From NCBI RefSeq assembly GCF_018403665.1, contig NZ_BOVJ01000073.1:1-55627 (forward strand): a stretch of 55,627 bases of DNA, read 5' to 3'. Position 1 is the stretch's first letter, and every line of letters starts with the position of its first letter. The position numbers were made by a program, and so were the translations under genes. Positions 30,850 to 40,316 of the stretch are shown here, piece after piece. This DNA comes from Paenibacillus cisolokensis (GTDB lineage Bacteria; Bacillota; Bacilli; Paenibacillales; Paenibacillaceae). Under the pieces are notes generated by a model that saw nothing but the letters and a program-made list of their open reading frames with translations, was not told the DNA's origin and did no database searches.

Positions 30850-32502
30850 ATGAGAAGGTTAAGTATGCTATTTCTGTCGTTTGCCCTGCTTGTGTCCATC
30901 GGAACGCTGTATCCCGGCGCGCCCGTGCACGCAGCTACCGTTACGGTGAATGCCGTCGCGGATACGGATACGCAAAGCGATGTGTCTGCGGGGACGAACG
31001 CCACGCTCCATGCCAGCCAGTGGAATCATATGTTTGTCAAATTCAGTCTTTCCGGCCTCTCTTCGGTTATGAATGTGAAAGTGCGCGTGTACCACTCCTC
31101 GCATCAGAACAACCACACCTTGTATATTCATCAGGCATCGACAGAGAATTGGAACGAAGGCGGAACGAAGCCAAGCCTGGGCTCGCAAATCGCTTCGAAG
31201 TCCGTCACCGGCATCGGCTATCAGGAGTTTGACGTTACGGCGGCGGTCCAGGCGAAGCTGAGCGAGGGAGCGGCGTCGGCAACCTTCGGTTTTAGCACCG
31301 ATCTGGGCACCTGGGAAGCCTATCAATCCAGAGAGGGTGCCAACAAGCCGCAAATGATCGTAACGACATCAGACAGCGGCGGCGGAAGCGGCACGATGAA
31401 AATCGGCACCAACTTCTGGTTCCTCGCTTCCTGGAGCGGGGAGTCGCCTTTCAAAACGGGCATCGACTGGGCGACTGCCTACAGCAGCGGCACCGATATT
31501 TGGAATCCGACGTTCATTAGCGAGCTTGCTCCCTACACGACGCTCCGCTTCATGGATTGGGGGGCGACGAACAACTCCAAGGTTCAGTACTGGTCGCAGC
31601 GGCGCCTGCCGACCGATCCCGGCAACACGGATATCGGCTACATCGACGGTTCAAGCCCGCTTAGGCCCGGTCTTGCGTATGAATGGATGATCGATCTGTG
31701 CAACCGGACGAACAAGGATATGTGGGTCACCTTGCCGCATATGGCGGACAACAATTACGCCAATCAGCTTGCCCAATTGATCAAGTCGAAGCTGAATCCG
31801 AATTTGAAAGTATACGTCGAATATTCCAATGAAACGTGGAACGGGGCGTTTACGCAATTCCAGTACACGATCGATCAGGGCGTTGCGGGCGGATTGCCGG
31901 GCATGAATCAATGGTATCAGGGCGGCGCCTACAGTCTGTACAGGTCGGTCAATATTTGGAGAGAGTTCGCTTCCGTATTCGGCAGTGAGATGGAGTCGAG
32001 AGTCGTTCGCGTGGCGTCGTTCAGCGGCAACTACGATATTTTCGATGTGGGCTACAACAATATCATGAACAGCCCCTCCTGGAACCGGACAGGGCAGAAG
32101 GCCGACATGATCGCTATTGCTCCTTATGTAGGCGGCAATTTGGATGGCTCCAGCCCGACCATCCAAAGTCAGTTCCGGCAGGATACGGACACGAAGTTTA
32201 CGACCAGGGTGCTCACTGCTGTCGCGATTGCCGACAAATACAACGTCAAGCTCGGCGCTTACGAGGGCGGACAGCATTTGACCACGAACGCCCATACGTG
32301 GAGCGCCAACCAGCAAATCTATAATGAATATTTGTATATGCTCGATAAATTTGCGCCGTACTTCGAGCTGTTCAACCATTACGCGCATGCGGGTACATGG
32401 AGCTCTGGAGGAGCCTGGGGAGCCAAAGCGTATACGGGCCAGCCGATTGCCGACGCTCCGAAGTACCGCGCCATTGTGGATTGGGTCGCCTCCAACCCTT
32501 AA
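30850..32502 (+). CDS. Secreted CBM96-like plus putative glycoside hydrolase, unassigned
   Basis: 550 residues. Signal peptide (LSMLFLSFALLVSIGTLYPG, cut near AHAA-like VHAA), then a DNRLRE/CBM96-type beta-sandwich at about 30-175 (HMFVKFSLSGLSSVMNVKVR; QEFDVTAAVQAKL), a Gly/Ser linker SDSGGGSGT, and a roughly 365-residue domain beginning IGTNFWFLASWSGESPFKTG. This domain has YVEYSNETWNG (Glu near 328) and LGAYEGGQH (Glu near 472), spaced like the acid/base and nucleophile of clan GH-A barrels. I do not recall a GH family with exactly this sequence. GGGAGGA precedes ATG 30850; ATG 30844 overlaps it. Confidence 0.7.
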   Translation: MRRLSMLFLSFALLVSIGTLYPGAPVHAATVTVNAVADTDTQSDVSAGTNATLHASQWNHMFVKFSLSGLSSVMNVKVRVYHSSHQNNHTLYIHQASTENWNEGGTKPSLGSQIASKSVTGIGYQEFDVTAAVQAKLSEGAASATFGFSTDLGTWEAYQSREGANKPQMIVTTSDSGGGSGTMKIGTNFWFLASWSGESPFKTGIDWATAYSSGTDIWNPTFISELAPYTTLRFMDWGATNNSKVQYWSQRRLPTDPGNTDIGYIDGSSPLRPGLAYEWMIDLCNRTNKDMWVTLPHMADNNYANQLAQLIKSKLNPNLKVYVEYSNETWNGAFTQFQYTIDQGVAGGLPGMNQWYQGGAYSLYRSVNIWREFASVFGSEMESRVVRVASFSGNYDIFDVGYNNIMNSPSWNRTGQKADMIAIAPYVGGNLDGSSPTIQSQFRQDTDTKFTTRVLTAVAIADKYNVKLGAYEGGQHLTTNAHTWSANQQIYNEYLYMLDKFAPYFELFNHYAHAGTWSSGGAWGAKAYTGQPIADAPKYRAIVDWVASNP

Positions 32503-32524
32503 ATGTCATAGAAGAGCAGGTGGG

Positions 32525-33363
32525 ATGATGAAAGGTGCAATCGGACTCATTACCCGAGCGGATGATGCGGGCAGCAGCGCAACGGCAAATCGGGCGATAT
32601 TGGAAGCTTGCGATCATGGCATCATTCGCAATGTATCCTTAATGGCGACTTGCGGCGCAATCGAGGATGCGGCCGAATTGTTCCGGGGGCGGGACGATAT
32701 TTGCTTCGGGGTTCATCTGACGTTGAATGCGGAATGGGACCGCGTCCGTTGGGGGCCGGTTATGCCGAACGACAGAGTGCCGACGCTGATCGATGCGGAA
32801 GGATACTTCCATCGCACGCCGGAAGCGATGAAGGCCGCGGGGGCATTGCTCGACGAAGCGTTTCTCGAAATGCAGGCCCAGTTGAATCGGCTCAGAGAAC
32901 TAGGTTTCCCAATCCGCTATGCCGATGAACATATGTTTTCGGACGCGTATTTGAAGGGTACGAGGAACGGTTCGACCGGTGGTGCGCGGAAGCGGGGCTC
33001 ATCAATTTCCGCCGTTGCTTGCGCAGATTGCCGATTCGCGCGGAGGAGAACTGCGAAGTGACAGCCTTATTGGATGCGCTCGATCGAGCGGAAACGGGAA
33101 TTTACACTTTGGTAACGCACCCGGCTTTCGACACTACGGAGATGCGGGAATTGGGTCATGCCGGCAAAAGCGGTGAGGAGATCGCATTCGAGAGGGAAAG
33201 AGATACGAAACTGGTGACGAACGCGAAAGTCATGGAGTTCTGCAAGGAGAGGCAGATTCGATTTTTGCGATATGACGAGGTAGACGATGGGAGAACGAAC
33301 AATGTGGAAGGCAAAGTGGATCTGGTGCGACAACCGGTTGGGAACGACGAATCGGGAGCATGA
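32525..33363 (+). CDS. YdjC/ChbG-family carbohydrate deacetylase (one apparent frameshift)
   Basis: About 280 residues. ChbG-type enzymes remove an acetyl group from short chito-oligosaccharides; related members act on other sugars. Visible: TRADDAGSSATANRAILEAC with the metal Asp pair, FGVHLTLNAEWDRVRWGPV, RYADEHMF, and the late THPAFDT motif. One G is missing at 32956-32958; restoring it gives LKGYEERFDRWCAEAGLINF and leads to YTLVTHPAFDTTEMRELGHA and the end at 33363. The 3' end overlaps the rhamnosidase start by about 60 bases. Confidence 0.82.
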
Positions 33364-35662
33364 GCTTGTATATTTTCGGCGGACGTTCGATGTCCCCGCA
33401 GATCGTCCATGTTCTCTGGCCGTGCATGTCACTGCCGACAGCCGGTACCGGTTGTATCTGAACGGACATTCCGTCTCAGTCGGGCCTGCCAAAGGCGACA
33501 ACCATACGCATTATTATGAAACCGTGGATCTGACCGGCCGGTTGAAGGCGGGCAAAAACGTGCTTGCCGTCAAAGTTCTGCATTACGCGGGCGTCCGGCC
33601 ATGGAAGATGGGAACGAACGGTCCCATCTCCGTATGGCGCTCCGATACCGGCGCGTTGCTGGTGGAAGGAATTCTGGAGGACGAGAACGGAGCATGCATC
33701 GAGGCCGTACATACGGATTCCGGATGGAAGTGCATGCGAGACGAAGGATATTCGCTGGTGGCGACGCCGTTCATTCAATGGCTTGGCGGATTGGAAAACG
33801 TCAATGGCGCGAAACTTCCCCACGGGTGGCAGGAGATCGAATTCGACGACAGCGCTTGGGCGAATGCGGCGGTTTGTTCCGATACGCACAACGCATTCGG
33901 GGAATTATCCGCATGGGTGCTGACACCGCGGCCGATTCCTCCTCTGTACGAACGGGAGAGCCGCTTTCTTCGTGTGACCCGAACGGAAGGCGTCGATATC
34001 GATGATGAAGAAGTCCGGTCCATCCTGCAGCAAAAAGCGTTGCCGCTGCGCGTCAAGCCTGGAACGAAAGTCGTGCTGGAGCTGGATGCGGGCGAGCTGA
34101 CTACGGGATATTTAAGCTTGAAGATGAGCGGGGGAGCCGGGGCCGAGGTCCGATTGCTCTGCGCGGAGTGCTATGAGCCCGAGGAATCCGATCCCCGCCG
34201 AAAACGGTTGAAGGGAATTCGCGACCAGGCGGAAGGTCAGCGGCTGATCGGGGAATACGATGTTTATGCCGTAGCGGGGATAGAACGTGGCAATAATGCT
34301 TTCGAAATCTACGAACCATTCTCGTTTCGTACGTTCCGTTTCGTAAGATTCGAATTTATGGCCGCGGACGAGTTGTTGGAAGTGCACGAAGTCGGCTTCC
34401 GGGATACGGCTTACCCGCTTGAAGTGGAAGGCGAGTTCGCTTGCTCGGATTCTGACTTGACTCAATTATGGGGCTTGAGCTTGCGTACGCTGCAGCGATG
34501 CATGCATGAGACGTACGAGGACTGCCCTTATTATGAACAACTGCAATATACGATGGATACGCGGCTTCAGATGCTTTTTACGTACCAGGTATCAAGGGAC
34601 GATCGGTTGGCCAGACGCGCCATCCATGACTTCTACAGCTCGATGCTCCCTTCGGGCATGCTGCAATGTCGATATCCATCCGTGTATACGCAGGTGATTC
34701 CCTCTTTCTCGCTGTATTGGATTCATATGCTTCACGAGCATTATACCTATTTTGGGGATTTGCAATTGGTGAGGCGGTATCTCTCCGGCATGATCGCGGT
34801 ATTGGATTGGTTCGAGCGTCATCGGACGCCGGAGGGAATCGTCGGCATGACGCCGCCCGAATATTGGACGCATTTCGACTGGGTGCAGGAATGGCCGGGC
34901 GGCGCGCCGCCATCCAAGGATGAAGGACCGATGATCCTGCATAGCTTGATGTATGCGGTCGCGCTGAAGAAAGCGGGAGACTTGCTCGAGTGGATCGGAT
35001 GGAAGGAAGCGGCTTCCGAATACCGGGAGCGGGCGGAAGAAGTCAATCAAGCGGTGATCCGGACGGCTTGGTCCGATGAAGAGCGTTACTTCTCCAATAG
35101 TCAGAAGACGAAGGACTTCAGCCAGCATCCGCAAGTTTGGGCAGTGCTTTCCGGCGCGATTGAAGGAAACGACGCGGTCGATCTCTTGACCCGAACGATG
35201 CAAGATTCCGGTTTGCCGGTACTCTCGATCCCGATGACCTATCATCTGTTTCGCGCATTGGAATCGGTGGGGATGTATGAGGCTTCCTTCGGGCTTTGGG
35301 ATCGTTGGCGCAGCATTATCGGATTGAATATGACGACGCTGCCCGAAGTGTTTCACAAGACGCCGCGAAGCGACTGCCATGCGTGGAGCGCGGTGCCTCT
35401 TGCCGAATTCGCCGGGAACATCTTGGGCGTGAAGCCCGCGGAACCGGGATATAAGCGGATCAGGGTTCAACCTTATCCGGGACCGTTAACTTGGGCGAAA
35501 GGGGCGGTGGCTACGAAGCATGGGCCGGTTCATGTCGACTGGAGTCTCGATAACGGGCAGTTCCGAATCGCCGTAAAAGGCCCTGAGCATATTCCCGTCG
35601 AGCTGGTCCTCCCCGACGGGACGGTTGAAGCGTTCTTCGGACAAATCGAATGTGTCGTATAA
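33302..35662 (+). CDS. GH78 alpha-L-rhamnosidase-like protein
   Basis: 786 residues, no signal peptide, so intracellular. N-terminal galactose-binding-like domain (WKAKWIWCDNRLGTTNREHE; LYLNGHSVSVGPAKGDN; VNGAKLPHGWQEIEFDDSAW), beta-sandwich, then the six-hairpin toroid with the GH78 hallmark ETYEDCPYYEQLQYTMDTRL where the Glu would be the acid. The C-terminal part carries RSDCHAWSAVPLAEFAGNIL and GVKPAEPGYKRIRVQP. Inverting GH78 enzymes release terminal alpha-L-rhamnose. ATG 33302 has GGAG eight bases upstream; 33287 is an alternative start. Intact. Confidence 0.88.
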   Translation: MWKAKWIWCDNRLGTTNREHELVYFRRTFDVPADRPCSLAVHVTADSRYRLYLNGHSVSVGPAKGDNHTHYYETVDLTGRLKAGKNVLAVKVLHYAGVRPWKMGTNGPISVWRSDTGALLVEGILEDENGACIEAVHTDSGWKCMRDEGYSLVATPFIQWLGGLENVNGAKLPHGWQEIEFDDSAWANAAVCSDTHNAFGELSAWVLTPRPIPPLYERESRFLRVTRTEGVDIDDEEVRSILQQKALPLRVKPGTKVVLELDAGELTTGYLSLKMSGGAGAEVRLLCAECYEPEESDPRRKRLKGIRDQAEGQRLIGEYDVYAVAGIERGNNAFEIYEPFSFRTFRFVRFEFMAADELLEVHEVGFRDTAYPLEVEGEFACSDSDLTQLWGLSLRTLQRCMHETYEDCPYYEQLQYTMDTRLQMLFTYQVSRDDRLARRAIHDFYSSMLPSGMLQCRYPSVYTQVIPSFSLYWIHMLHEHYTYFGDLQLVRRYLSGMIAVLDWFERHRTPEGIVGMTPPEYWTHFDWVQEWPGGAPPSKDEGPMILHSLMYAVALKKAGDLLEWIGWKEAASEYRERAEEVNQAVIRTAWSDEERYFSNSQKTKDFSQHPQVWAVLSGAIEGNDAVDLLTRTMQDSGLPVLSIPMTYHLFRALESVGMYEASFGLWDRWRSIIGLNMTTLPEVFHKTPRSDCHAWSAVPLAEFAGNILGVKPAEPGYKRIRVQPYPGPLTWAKGAVATKHGPVHVDWSLDNGQFRIAVKGPEHIPVELVLPDGTVEAFFGQIECVV

Positions 35663-35673
35663 CGAAGAAACAA

Positions 35674-36040
35674 ATGAGGCCTCTTTTAGAATTAAAGAAG
35701 CGTTTTGACATCATATCCACACAGTACGGGGCGTCTCCGAAATCCAGACTTCATGAAATGAGTGCGGAGTTTGTGCGGTTCTGTCTGGCGAACAAAAACA
35801 TGCACACGATATTTTTGATGACCAAGGGAACGAGAGTGGACGACAAAAATCCGAAGTCAGCCGTTAATCGGTTGAGGATCGATCTGTTCGAACAAATCAA
35901 GCGGTTCGGAAGAACCGTTCCAAGACATCGCGAACCGATTGAGCGATACATGGGATGAAGCTTTTGAAGTCTTGCTCATCGGCTTGAAACAAAAATTGCA
36001 GAAGGGGGATGATCGAAGTGAAAGTCACACAAATATCTGA
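35674..36040 (+). pseudogene. TetR-family regulator, C-terminal domain only
   Basis: Reads LLELKKRFDIISTQYGASPK, RLHEMSAEFVRFCLANKNMH, then after a one-base shift near 35909 EPFQDIANRLSDTWDEAFEV and LLIGLKQKLQKGDD, ending at 36038-36040. The pattern of a C-terminal ligand-binding helical bundle fits TetR/AcrR regulators, whose N-terminal helix-turn-helix (about 60 residues) is missing. Its end overlaps the MBL hydrolase start, as in regulator-hydrolase pairs. Confidence 0.5.
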
Positions 36041-36681
36041 GCATATATGGAGCATAAAGTTATGGCTGATCATTCCGATTCACGTTTGGCTGGTAAAGGA
36101 GAAGAACGGGATCACGCTGGTGGACACTGGGGTGGCGATGATGGCGAAAGGAATAGTGAAGGCCATCGAGCGACTGCAGGCCGGACCGTTGCTGCGAATT
36201 GTCCTGACGCATGGTCATCCCGACCACATTGGCGGCCTTAAACGCATTTGCAGTCGAATCCGGTTCCGACATATGCTTACAGCGTCGAAATTCCTTATAT
36301 GGAAGGAGAACTTCCCTACCGACAAGGTAAAAAACCGGTTGCTTATGTGCAAAAAGGGGCCGTTCAACCGCTTGGCGAGGATGAGCGCGGACAATTGCAA
36401 GCCATAGGCGGCTTAGTGCCTTTTCATACGCCAGGCCATTCCCCCGGGCACGTTGTATTTTTCACAAGGATGACCAGGTACTGCTGGCCGGAGACTTGTT
36501 CTCGTCCAAGAATGGAAAGTTGCGTCCCCCGCTCTTTACTGAAAATATTGAAGAAACGGTTAGAAACAGTTCCATCGTAGGCCGCCTCCGGCCTGAAAGA
36601 GTGGAAATTTGTCATGGAAAGCCTATCTTTAATGCGGCCGATCAGATAGAGGATTACATGTTAAAATATTTACGGTCTTAA
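36009..36681 (+). CDS. MBL-fold metallohydrolase (two apparent frameshifts)
   Basis: About 225 residues. Metallo-beta-lactamase fold: strand WLVKEKNGITLVDTG, metal site LTHGHPDHIGG (about residue 67), FHTPGHSPGHVVFF, then LLAGDLFSSKNGKL and the final ICHGKP. Two T losses break the text: TTT at 36247-36249 (one more T gives KRILQSNPVPTYAYSVEIPY) and the T run 36458-36462 (one more T gives VFFHKDDQVLLAGDLF). Substrate cannot be told. Confidence 0.8.
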
Positions 36682-36910
36682 ATGAATCGGTGAGCAGACT
36701 TTACAGGAAATTATGGAGTTGTTTATTTCAAAAACTCGTTGATTCCGGTCATCCTTTAGTGTGTTAGGTTATTTTCAGTTCGCAAGGTCGTTCATCTAAT
36801 CTTCCATAGTAAATCGAATACGATTTGCCGGCTATATCTCCAGATATCGACTTTATTTTCTTCGACAGTATACAGAATCGAAAAATCATCCTTAATAATA
36901 TCTTGAAACG
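36682..36910. other. Gap with minus-strand coding remnant
   Basis: Minus-strand bases 36908-36792 read TFQDIIKDDFSILYTVEENK, then VDIWRYSRQIVFDLLWKIR and a stop, an apparent C-terminal end of an unrecognised protein whose 5' part has been replaced by a TetR fragment. Bases 36682-36791 hold nothing else that I can support. Confidence 0.35.
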
Positions 36911-37054
36911 TTGGCGTTGATGAACGGTTGGGCGATCTTTGGTGCGGCAGCGAATTGGAGCAAAGGCTCAAGCCGAATGTCGACCGAGGAGATGACCGAG
37001 CAAGTGTTGACGGTCATACTGGAGGGCGCGTCGAAGCTGGTTTCGGAGCGGTAA
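36911..37054 (+). pseudogene. TetR-family regulator, last 47 codons
   Basis: Reads LALMNGWAIFGAAANWSKGS, SRMSTEEMTEQVLTVILEGA, ending SKLVSER. This is the final helix pair of TetR regulators (pattern S-WAIFGAA--W), from a different regulator than the one at 35674. The region up to 37172 holds no other gene that I can support. Confidence 0.55.
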
Positions 37055-37172
37055 CGGTTGACATGCGCGGCTATGAGCTCGGGGGAACGTTAACGATGTG
37101 GAATCGAATCGATGTGTATTTCTTGCAATAAGTCGGAGCCTTCGGCGCATTCGCGAATTCATTGATCGAACT

Positions 37173-38219
37173 CTATTTTCGTTTCTGCAATATGGCTTCC
37201 ACCGCCCTGACCTTTGGTTCGATACTGTCCCAACGGTTCATGCAATGAGAAACGATCATGTCCAAATCATGCTCATTTTGGGCTTCTTCCGTGTTGCGAT
37301 AGAGAATATTCATCAGCCAATCGGCCAGATTCCGAAGATGATGACGGTAGGAGTAAAAACGCAATAAGTCGAGGTTTATGTTCACCGAATGGCCTAAATG
37401 TTTCTCGTAAGCGGAAAGGAAAACATCGAACTCTTCGCCGATATAGCCAACCAAATCAAATTCCGGCGGTGCGATCATCGCCGATTCCCAATCAATGAAA
37501 TACAACTCGTTATGATGACGAATCAAATTTCCTCCCCAAATATCGCCGTGGCACAATACTCTTTCTTTCGTATCGGCTATCGCGGCACCGCGAAGTTCGT
37601 ACACAAGATTCAACAGGGTCAAGACCTGCTCTTTCTTTGGTAAAACATGCTCCCGCAGCGCCTGTTTAACAGGATTGCTGCATGCTTCGGTGCTTTCAAG
37701 CACTGAAATACACTTCTCAAGGTCGGACGCAAAGGAAATGTCGAAGGTTTCGGTCAAGAGCGCAGTCTTGTCTATAAAAGGGGTAGCAAGCTGGATTTGA
37801 GCCACGGATCTGGCAATGCTTTCAACAATCTCCGTTGAAAATGGGTATGCTTCCGCCAATGTCTCCCCTTCGATAAAGTTAAATAGTACCACTGTAATAT
37901 CATTGAATGTTGTTTTATAGTCGCCATCCTTATTTTTAATCGGATAGGTAACGTTGCGAAAAAGCCGTTGATGATACAATTGCCAAGTTAATGGCAAGTA
38001 ATATCGAAGGCGCTCGATACTCCTTAATTGTCTGTCATTTTGATGGTCGAATAATTTCAGATAATATCGTTCTCCATTCGCGCAATTCACCCGGTAAGAG
38101 TAAGCGGAATCCCCCATCGGAATGAAGCGAACGCTTTCCATTCGTATCCCGTATTCCTTCTCAAGGCTTGCCGCAAGTACATGATCTTCGATACGATATT
38201 GAACCTCCAATCTTTTCAC
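37173..38219 (-). CDS. Aminoglycoside phosphotransferase-family kinase
   Basis: 348 residues from GTG 38219 (or 356 from ATG 38243). APH/choline-kinase fold: N-lobe VNCANGERYYLKLFDHQND, hinge ITVVLFNFIEGETLAEAYPF, catalytic loop LCHGDIWGGNLIRHHNELYF with the HGDxxxxN signature, and metal-binding FIDWESAMIAPPEFDLVGYI. It is reminiscent of APH(9)-type spectinomycin kinases, but the substrate is uncertain. The GTG overlaps the stop of the upstream pentapeptide gene (GTGA), pointing to translational coupling in one minus-strand operon. Confidence 0.82.
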   Translation of the reverse strand: MKRLEVQYRIEDHVLAASLEKEYGIRMESVRFIPMGDSAYSYRVNCANGERYYLKLFDHQNDRQLRSIERLRYYLPLTWQLYHQRLFRNVTYPIKNKDGDYKTTFNDITVVLFNFIEGETLAEAYPFSTEIVESIARSVAQIQLATPFIDKTALLTETFDISFASDLEKCISVLESTEACSNPVKQALREHVLPKKEQVLTLLNLVYELRGAAIADTKERVLCHGDIWGGNLIRHHNELYFIDWESAMIAPPEFDLVGYIGEEFDVFLSAYEKHLGHSVNINLDLLRFYSYRHHLRNLADWLMNILYRNTEEAQNEHDLDMIVSHCMNRWDSIEPKVRAVEAILQKRK

Positions 38220-39094
38220 TCCCTGGCGCATGGCGTCTGCCAACCCCTATGAACAGGGCTTAATTGATTATAAGATCTGTTATCTTGATTTTTTAACCAA
38301 TGAGCAGGAACTTTTACGTAACGAGGTAATTTCGTATCTTTATCGCCTTTAGCCGAGTTAACCTGAGCTTGAGTAAGAAAAATACATCCGGTCAAATTTG
38401 CACCTGATAAATCAGCATCTCTTAAGTCCGCACCGATAAAATCCGCTTTTCTCAAGTCAGCCCCCCTCAAATTAGATGCAATCAACAATGCCCCTCTTAA
38501 ACTCATACCTCGAAGGTTGGCCCCTTTTAAATTCGCACCCGTAAAATCTTTGCGCATCTTGCTTTTCTTATTACTTTGAATGAAATCTTTTCGAACGAAT
38601 TCACTCGTTTTGAGTAATAAATGATTCACGATTTCTCTGTGAGCCGGTACATCCAAATTCAGAATATCTTTCGGTTCAAGATTGGTTAGAGATAAAGTTT
38701 GATCGAAAACGTTTTGCAATTCATTCCGGATAGGTTGCGTTTCTTCCAAATCCAAAGCTTGATTTAAGTAGTAAAGCATCTCATGCAACTGTTGAACAAT
38801 AGGAAATACCGCAAACATTTCCTTTGATAAGTCCGGATTGCTTCTCCAATCCTTGCCTTTGAACATTTCTTGTGAAACATGTTGTCCTGCGCCAAAACAT
38901 TCGTAGGAAACGCACCCGCGAAAACCTTTATCCCTTAGATGTTCATGTATGCGGCAGCGATAATCCGGACACAAGTTGCGGCAAGGGACTCCGCCTTCTT
39001 TATGAAAAGCAAAATCTGCTGATTTTGCATAGGGTAATGCCACACAACATAACGCAAAACAATGTTCACAGTCAGACTGCAATTTACGATTCAA
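38216..39094 (-). CDS. Pentapeptide-repeat protein with N-terminal cysteine cluster
   Basis: 292 residues. The N-terminal 70 residues contain nine cysteines (CEHCFALCC, PCRNLCPDYRC, GCVSYECFG), like a zinc or iron-sulfur site. A helical middle region follows. A run of A(D/N)LXX repeats occupies about residues 186-240 (FTGANLKGANLRGMSLRGAL; NLRGADLRKADFIGADLRDA) and would fold as a right-handed beta-helix, as in Qnr/MfpA gyrase-protecting proteins, though this one has only about ten repeats. It ends in a 4-base overlap with the kinase gene. Confidence 0.85.
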   Translation of the reverse strand: MNRKLQSDCEHCFALCCVALPYAKSADFAFHKEGGVPCRNLCPDYRCRIHEHLRDKGFRGCVSYECFGAGQHVSQEMFKGKDWRSNPDLSKEMFAVFPIVQQLHEMLYYLNQALDLEETQPIRNELQNVFDQTLSLTNLEPKDILNLDVPAHREIVNHLLLKTSEFVRKDFIQSNKKSKMRKDFTGANLKGANLRGMSLRGALLIASNLRGADLRKADFIGADLRDADLSGANLTGCIFLTQAQVNSAKGDKDTKLPRYVKVPAHWLKNQDNRSYNQLSPVHRGWQTPCARE

Positions 39095-39136
39095 AAAAAC
39101 ACTTCCTCGAATGGTATAATCGCCAACGATTCCTGA

Positions 39137-39925
39137 TCATCTCAGCTCGCTGGCGGAACGGGCGCCTTGAAGACGAAGCCACTGTACCAGATCGGCGGCG
39201 GCACTGCGTTGCGCGACATCCAGGGGAGCCAGCCCGTCCCATACCGAAATCCAGTTCAGATCGGCTCCCCGTTTGAGAAGGTACTCGGCAGCGGTCCTCT
39301 GTCCGCCGTGGCAAGCACACCAGAAGGAAACCGTAACTTCGTCAGGAGGCGAAGCGCTTGATGCTCCCCAAGGGTACCGTCTCGAAAGCGCGGAACCGGC
39401 GAAGTGGGCCTCTATGGCGTCCATTTTCCCTAGCGCGGCCGCATGCCAGAGCGCCATCTGCGCTCCGCGCTCAACCAATCGATGCGCCGCTCGCCATTGT
39501 GCAAAAGCGACTGCATCGTCCAGCGGCGTGCCTCCGGCGATCACGGCACCGGGCGCCTCGATATCGGCGCCGGCATCAAGAAGAGCGTCAAGGACTTCGA
39601 TATCATCGCAGCTTGCCGCCCAATGAAGCGGCGTCTCGGTGTGCGGCCCGGCGAACCGAGCGTTCACATCCGCGCCGGACTCGACGAGGACGGCTACGGT
39701 CTGCGCACCGCTCGGGAAGTGACCGGGCCAGTCTGTCGCTACATGCAACAGCGTGCGAGACGTTTCGCTGCTTTTACTCTCGTTACGAGTGTCTCTGCCG
39801 ATTATTCTTGCCGTAGCCAGCCCCGGATTTTCAGCAAGAAGCCGTTTCAATAATGCGATATCGCCAGTGCGGATCGCCTGGACGGCTTCTGCTGCCGGCG
39901 TTTCATCTTCATAAATAAAGTCCAT
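39137..39925 (-). CDS. Ankyrin-repeat protein
   Basis: 262 residues. Several ankyrin repeats: TLLHVATDWPGHFPSGAQTV with LVESGADVNARFAGPHTETP, LHWAASCDDIEVLDALLDAG, ADIEAPGAVIAGGTPLDDAV and AEYLLKRGADLNWIS. Ankyrin arrays bind proteins; no enzymatic domain is present. The frame is intact and GC-rich compared with the AT-rich pentapeptide gene next to it, which suggests a different origin. Confidence 0.85.
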   Translation of the reverse strand: MDFIYEDETPAAEAVQAIRTGDIALLKRLLAENPGLATARIIGRDTRNESKSSETSRTLLHVATDWPGHFPSGAQTVAVLVESGADVNARFAGPHTETPLHWAASCDDIEVLDALLDAGADIEAPGAVIAGGTPLDDAVAFAQWRAAHRLVERGAQMALWHAAALGKMDAIEAHFAGSALSRRYPWGASSASPPDEVTVSFWCACHGGQRTAAEYLLKRGADLNWISVWDGLAPLDVAQRSAAADLVQWLRLQGARSASELR

Positions 39926-40229
39926 TTTCCGACCACCCTAAACGTAAGATATCTACAGTTTATACCATTTTTGATTCGTGGCTATTCGGATAGTCTTGAG
40001 ATCGTATTGCGACATTTTTGTACAAATTAAGACAGGATCGAACGTTTAAAATATGCAAAAATTTGATTTACTTGGAGGATTCCATACACCCCACCCTAGA
40101 ATGAAGAAGATTCTCGTCGTTGAAGATGATATTGAAATCGCTTTTCCATCGAATATATAATATTTCATTGAGGAAGCGATGAACAGTCATTCTTAACTGG
40201 GCACTTTAATGGCTGGGAGCGAGTAGTGC
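39926..40229. other. Gap with a response-regulator stub
   Basis: Bases 40101-40160 encode MKKILVVEDDIEIAFPSNI and a stop. The first fourteen residues are the canonical beginning of a two-component receiver domain (acidic DD pair). The rest of the gene is absent, so this is a deletion relic. Nothing else supported in this gap. Confidence 0.5.
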
Positions 40230-40268
40230 AACCGACCCGATCATGATAAAGGGTCGGTTTGTTTTTTT
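40230..40268 (+). terminator. Rho-independent terminator
   Basis: AACCGACCC (40230-40238) pairs perfectly with GGGTCGGTT (40251-40259), followed by TGTTTTTTT. It would close transcription of the deleted response-regulator gene and insulates the GGDEF-EAL gene. Confidence 0.85.
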
Positions 40269-40316
40269 ATGGGATGATAGAGAGACGGCCAAATTATATG
40301 AAACAGGTGATGAGAA

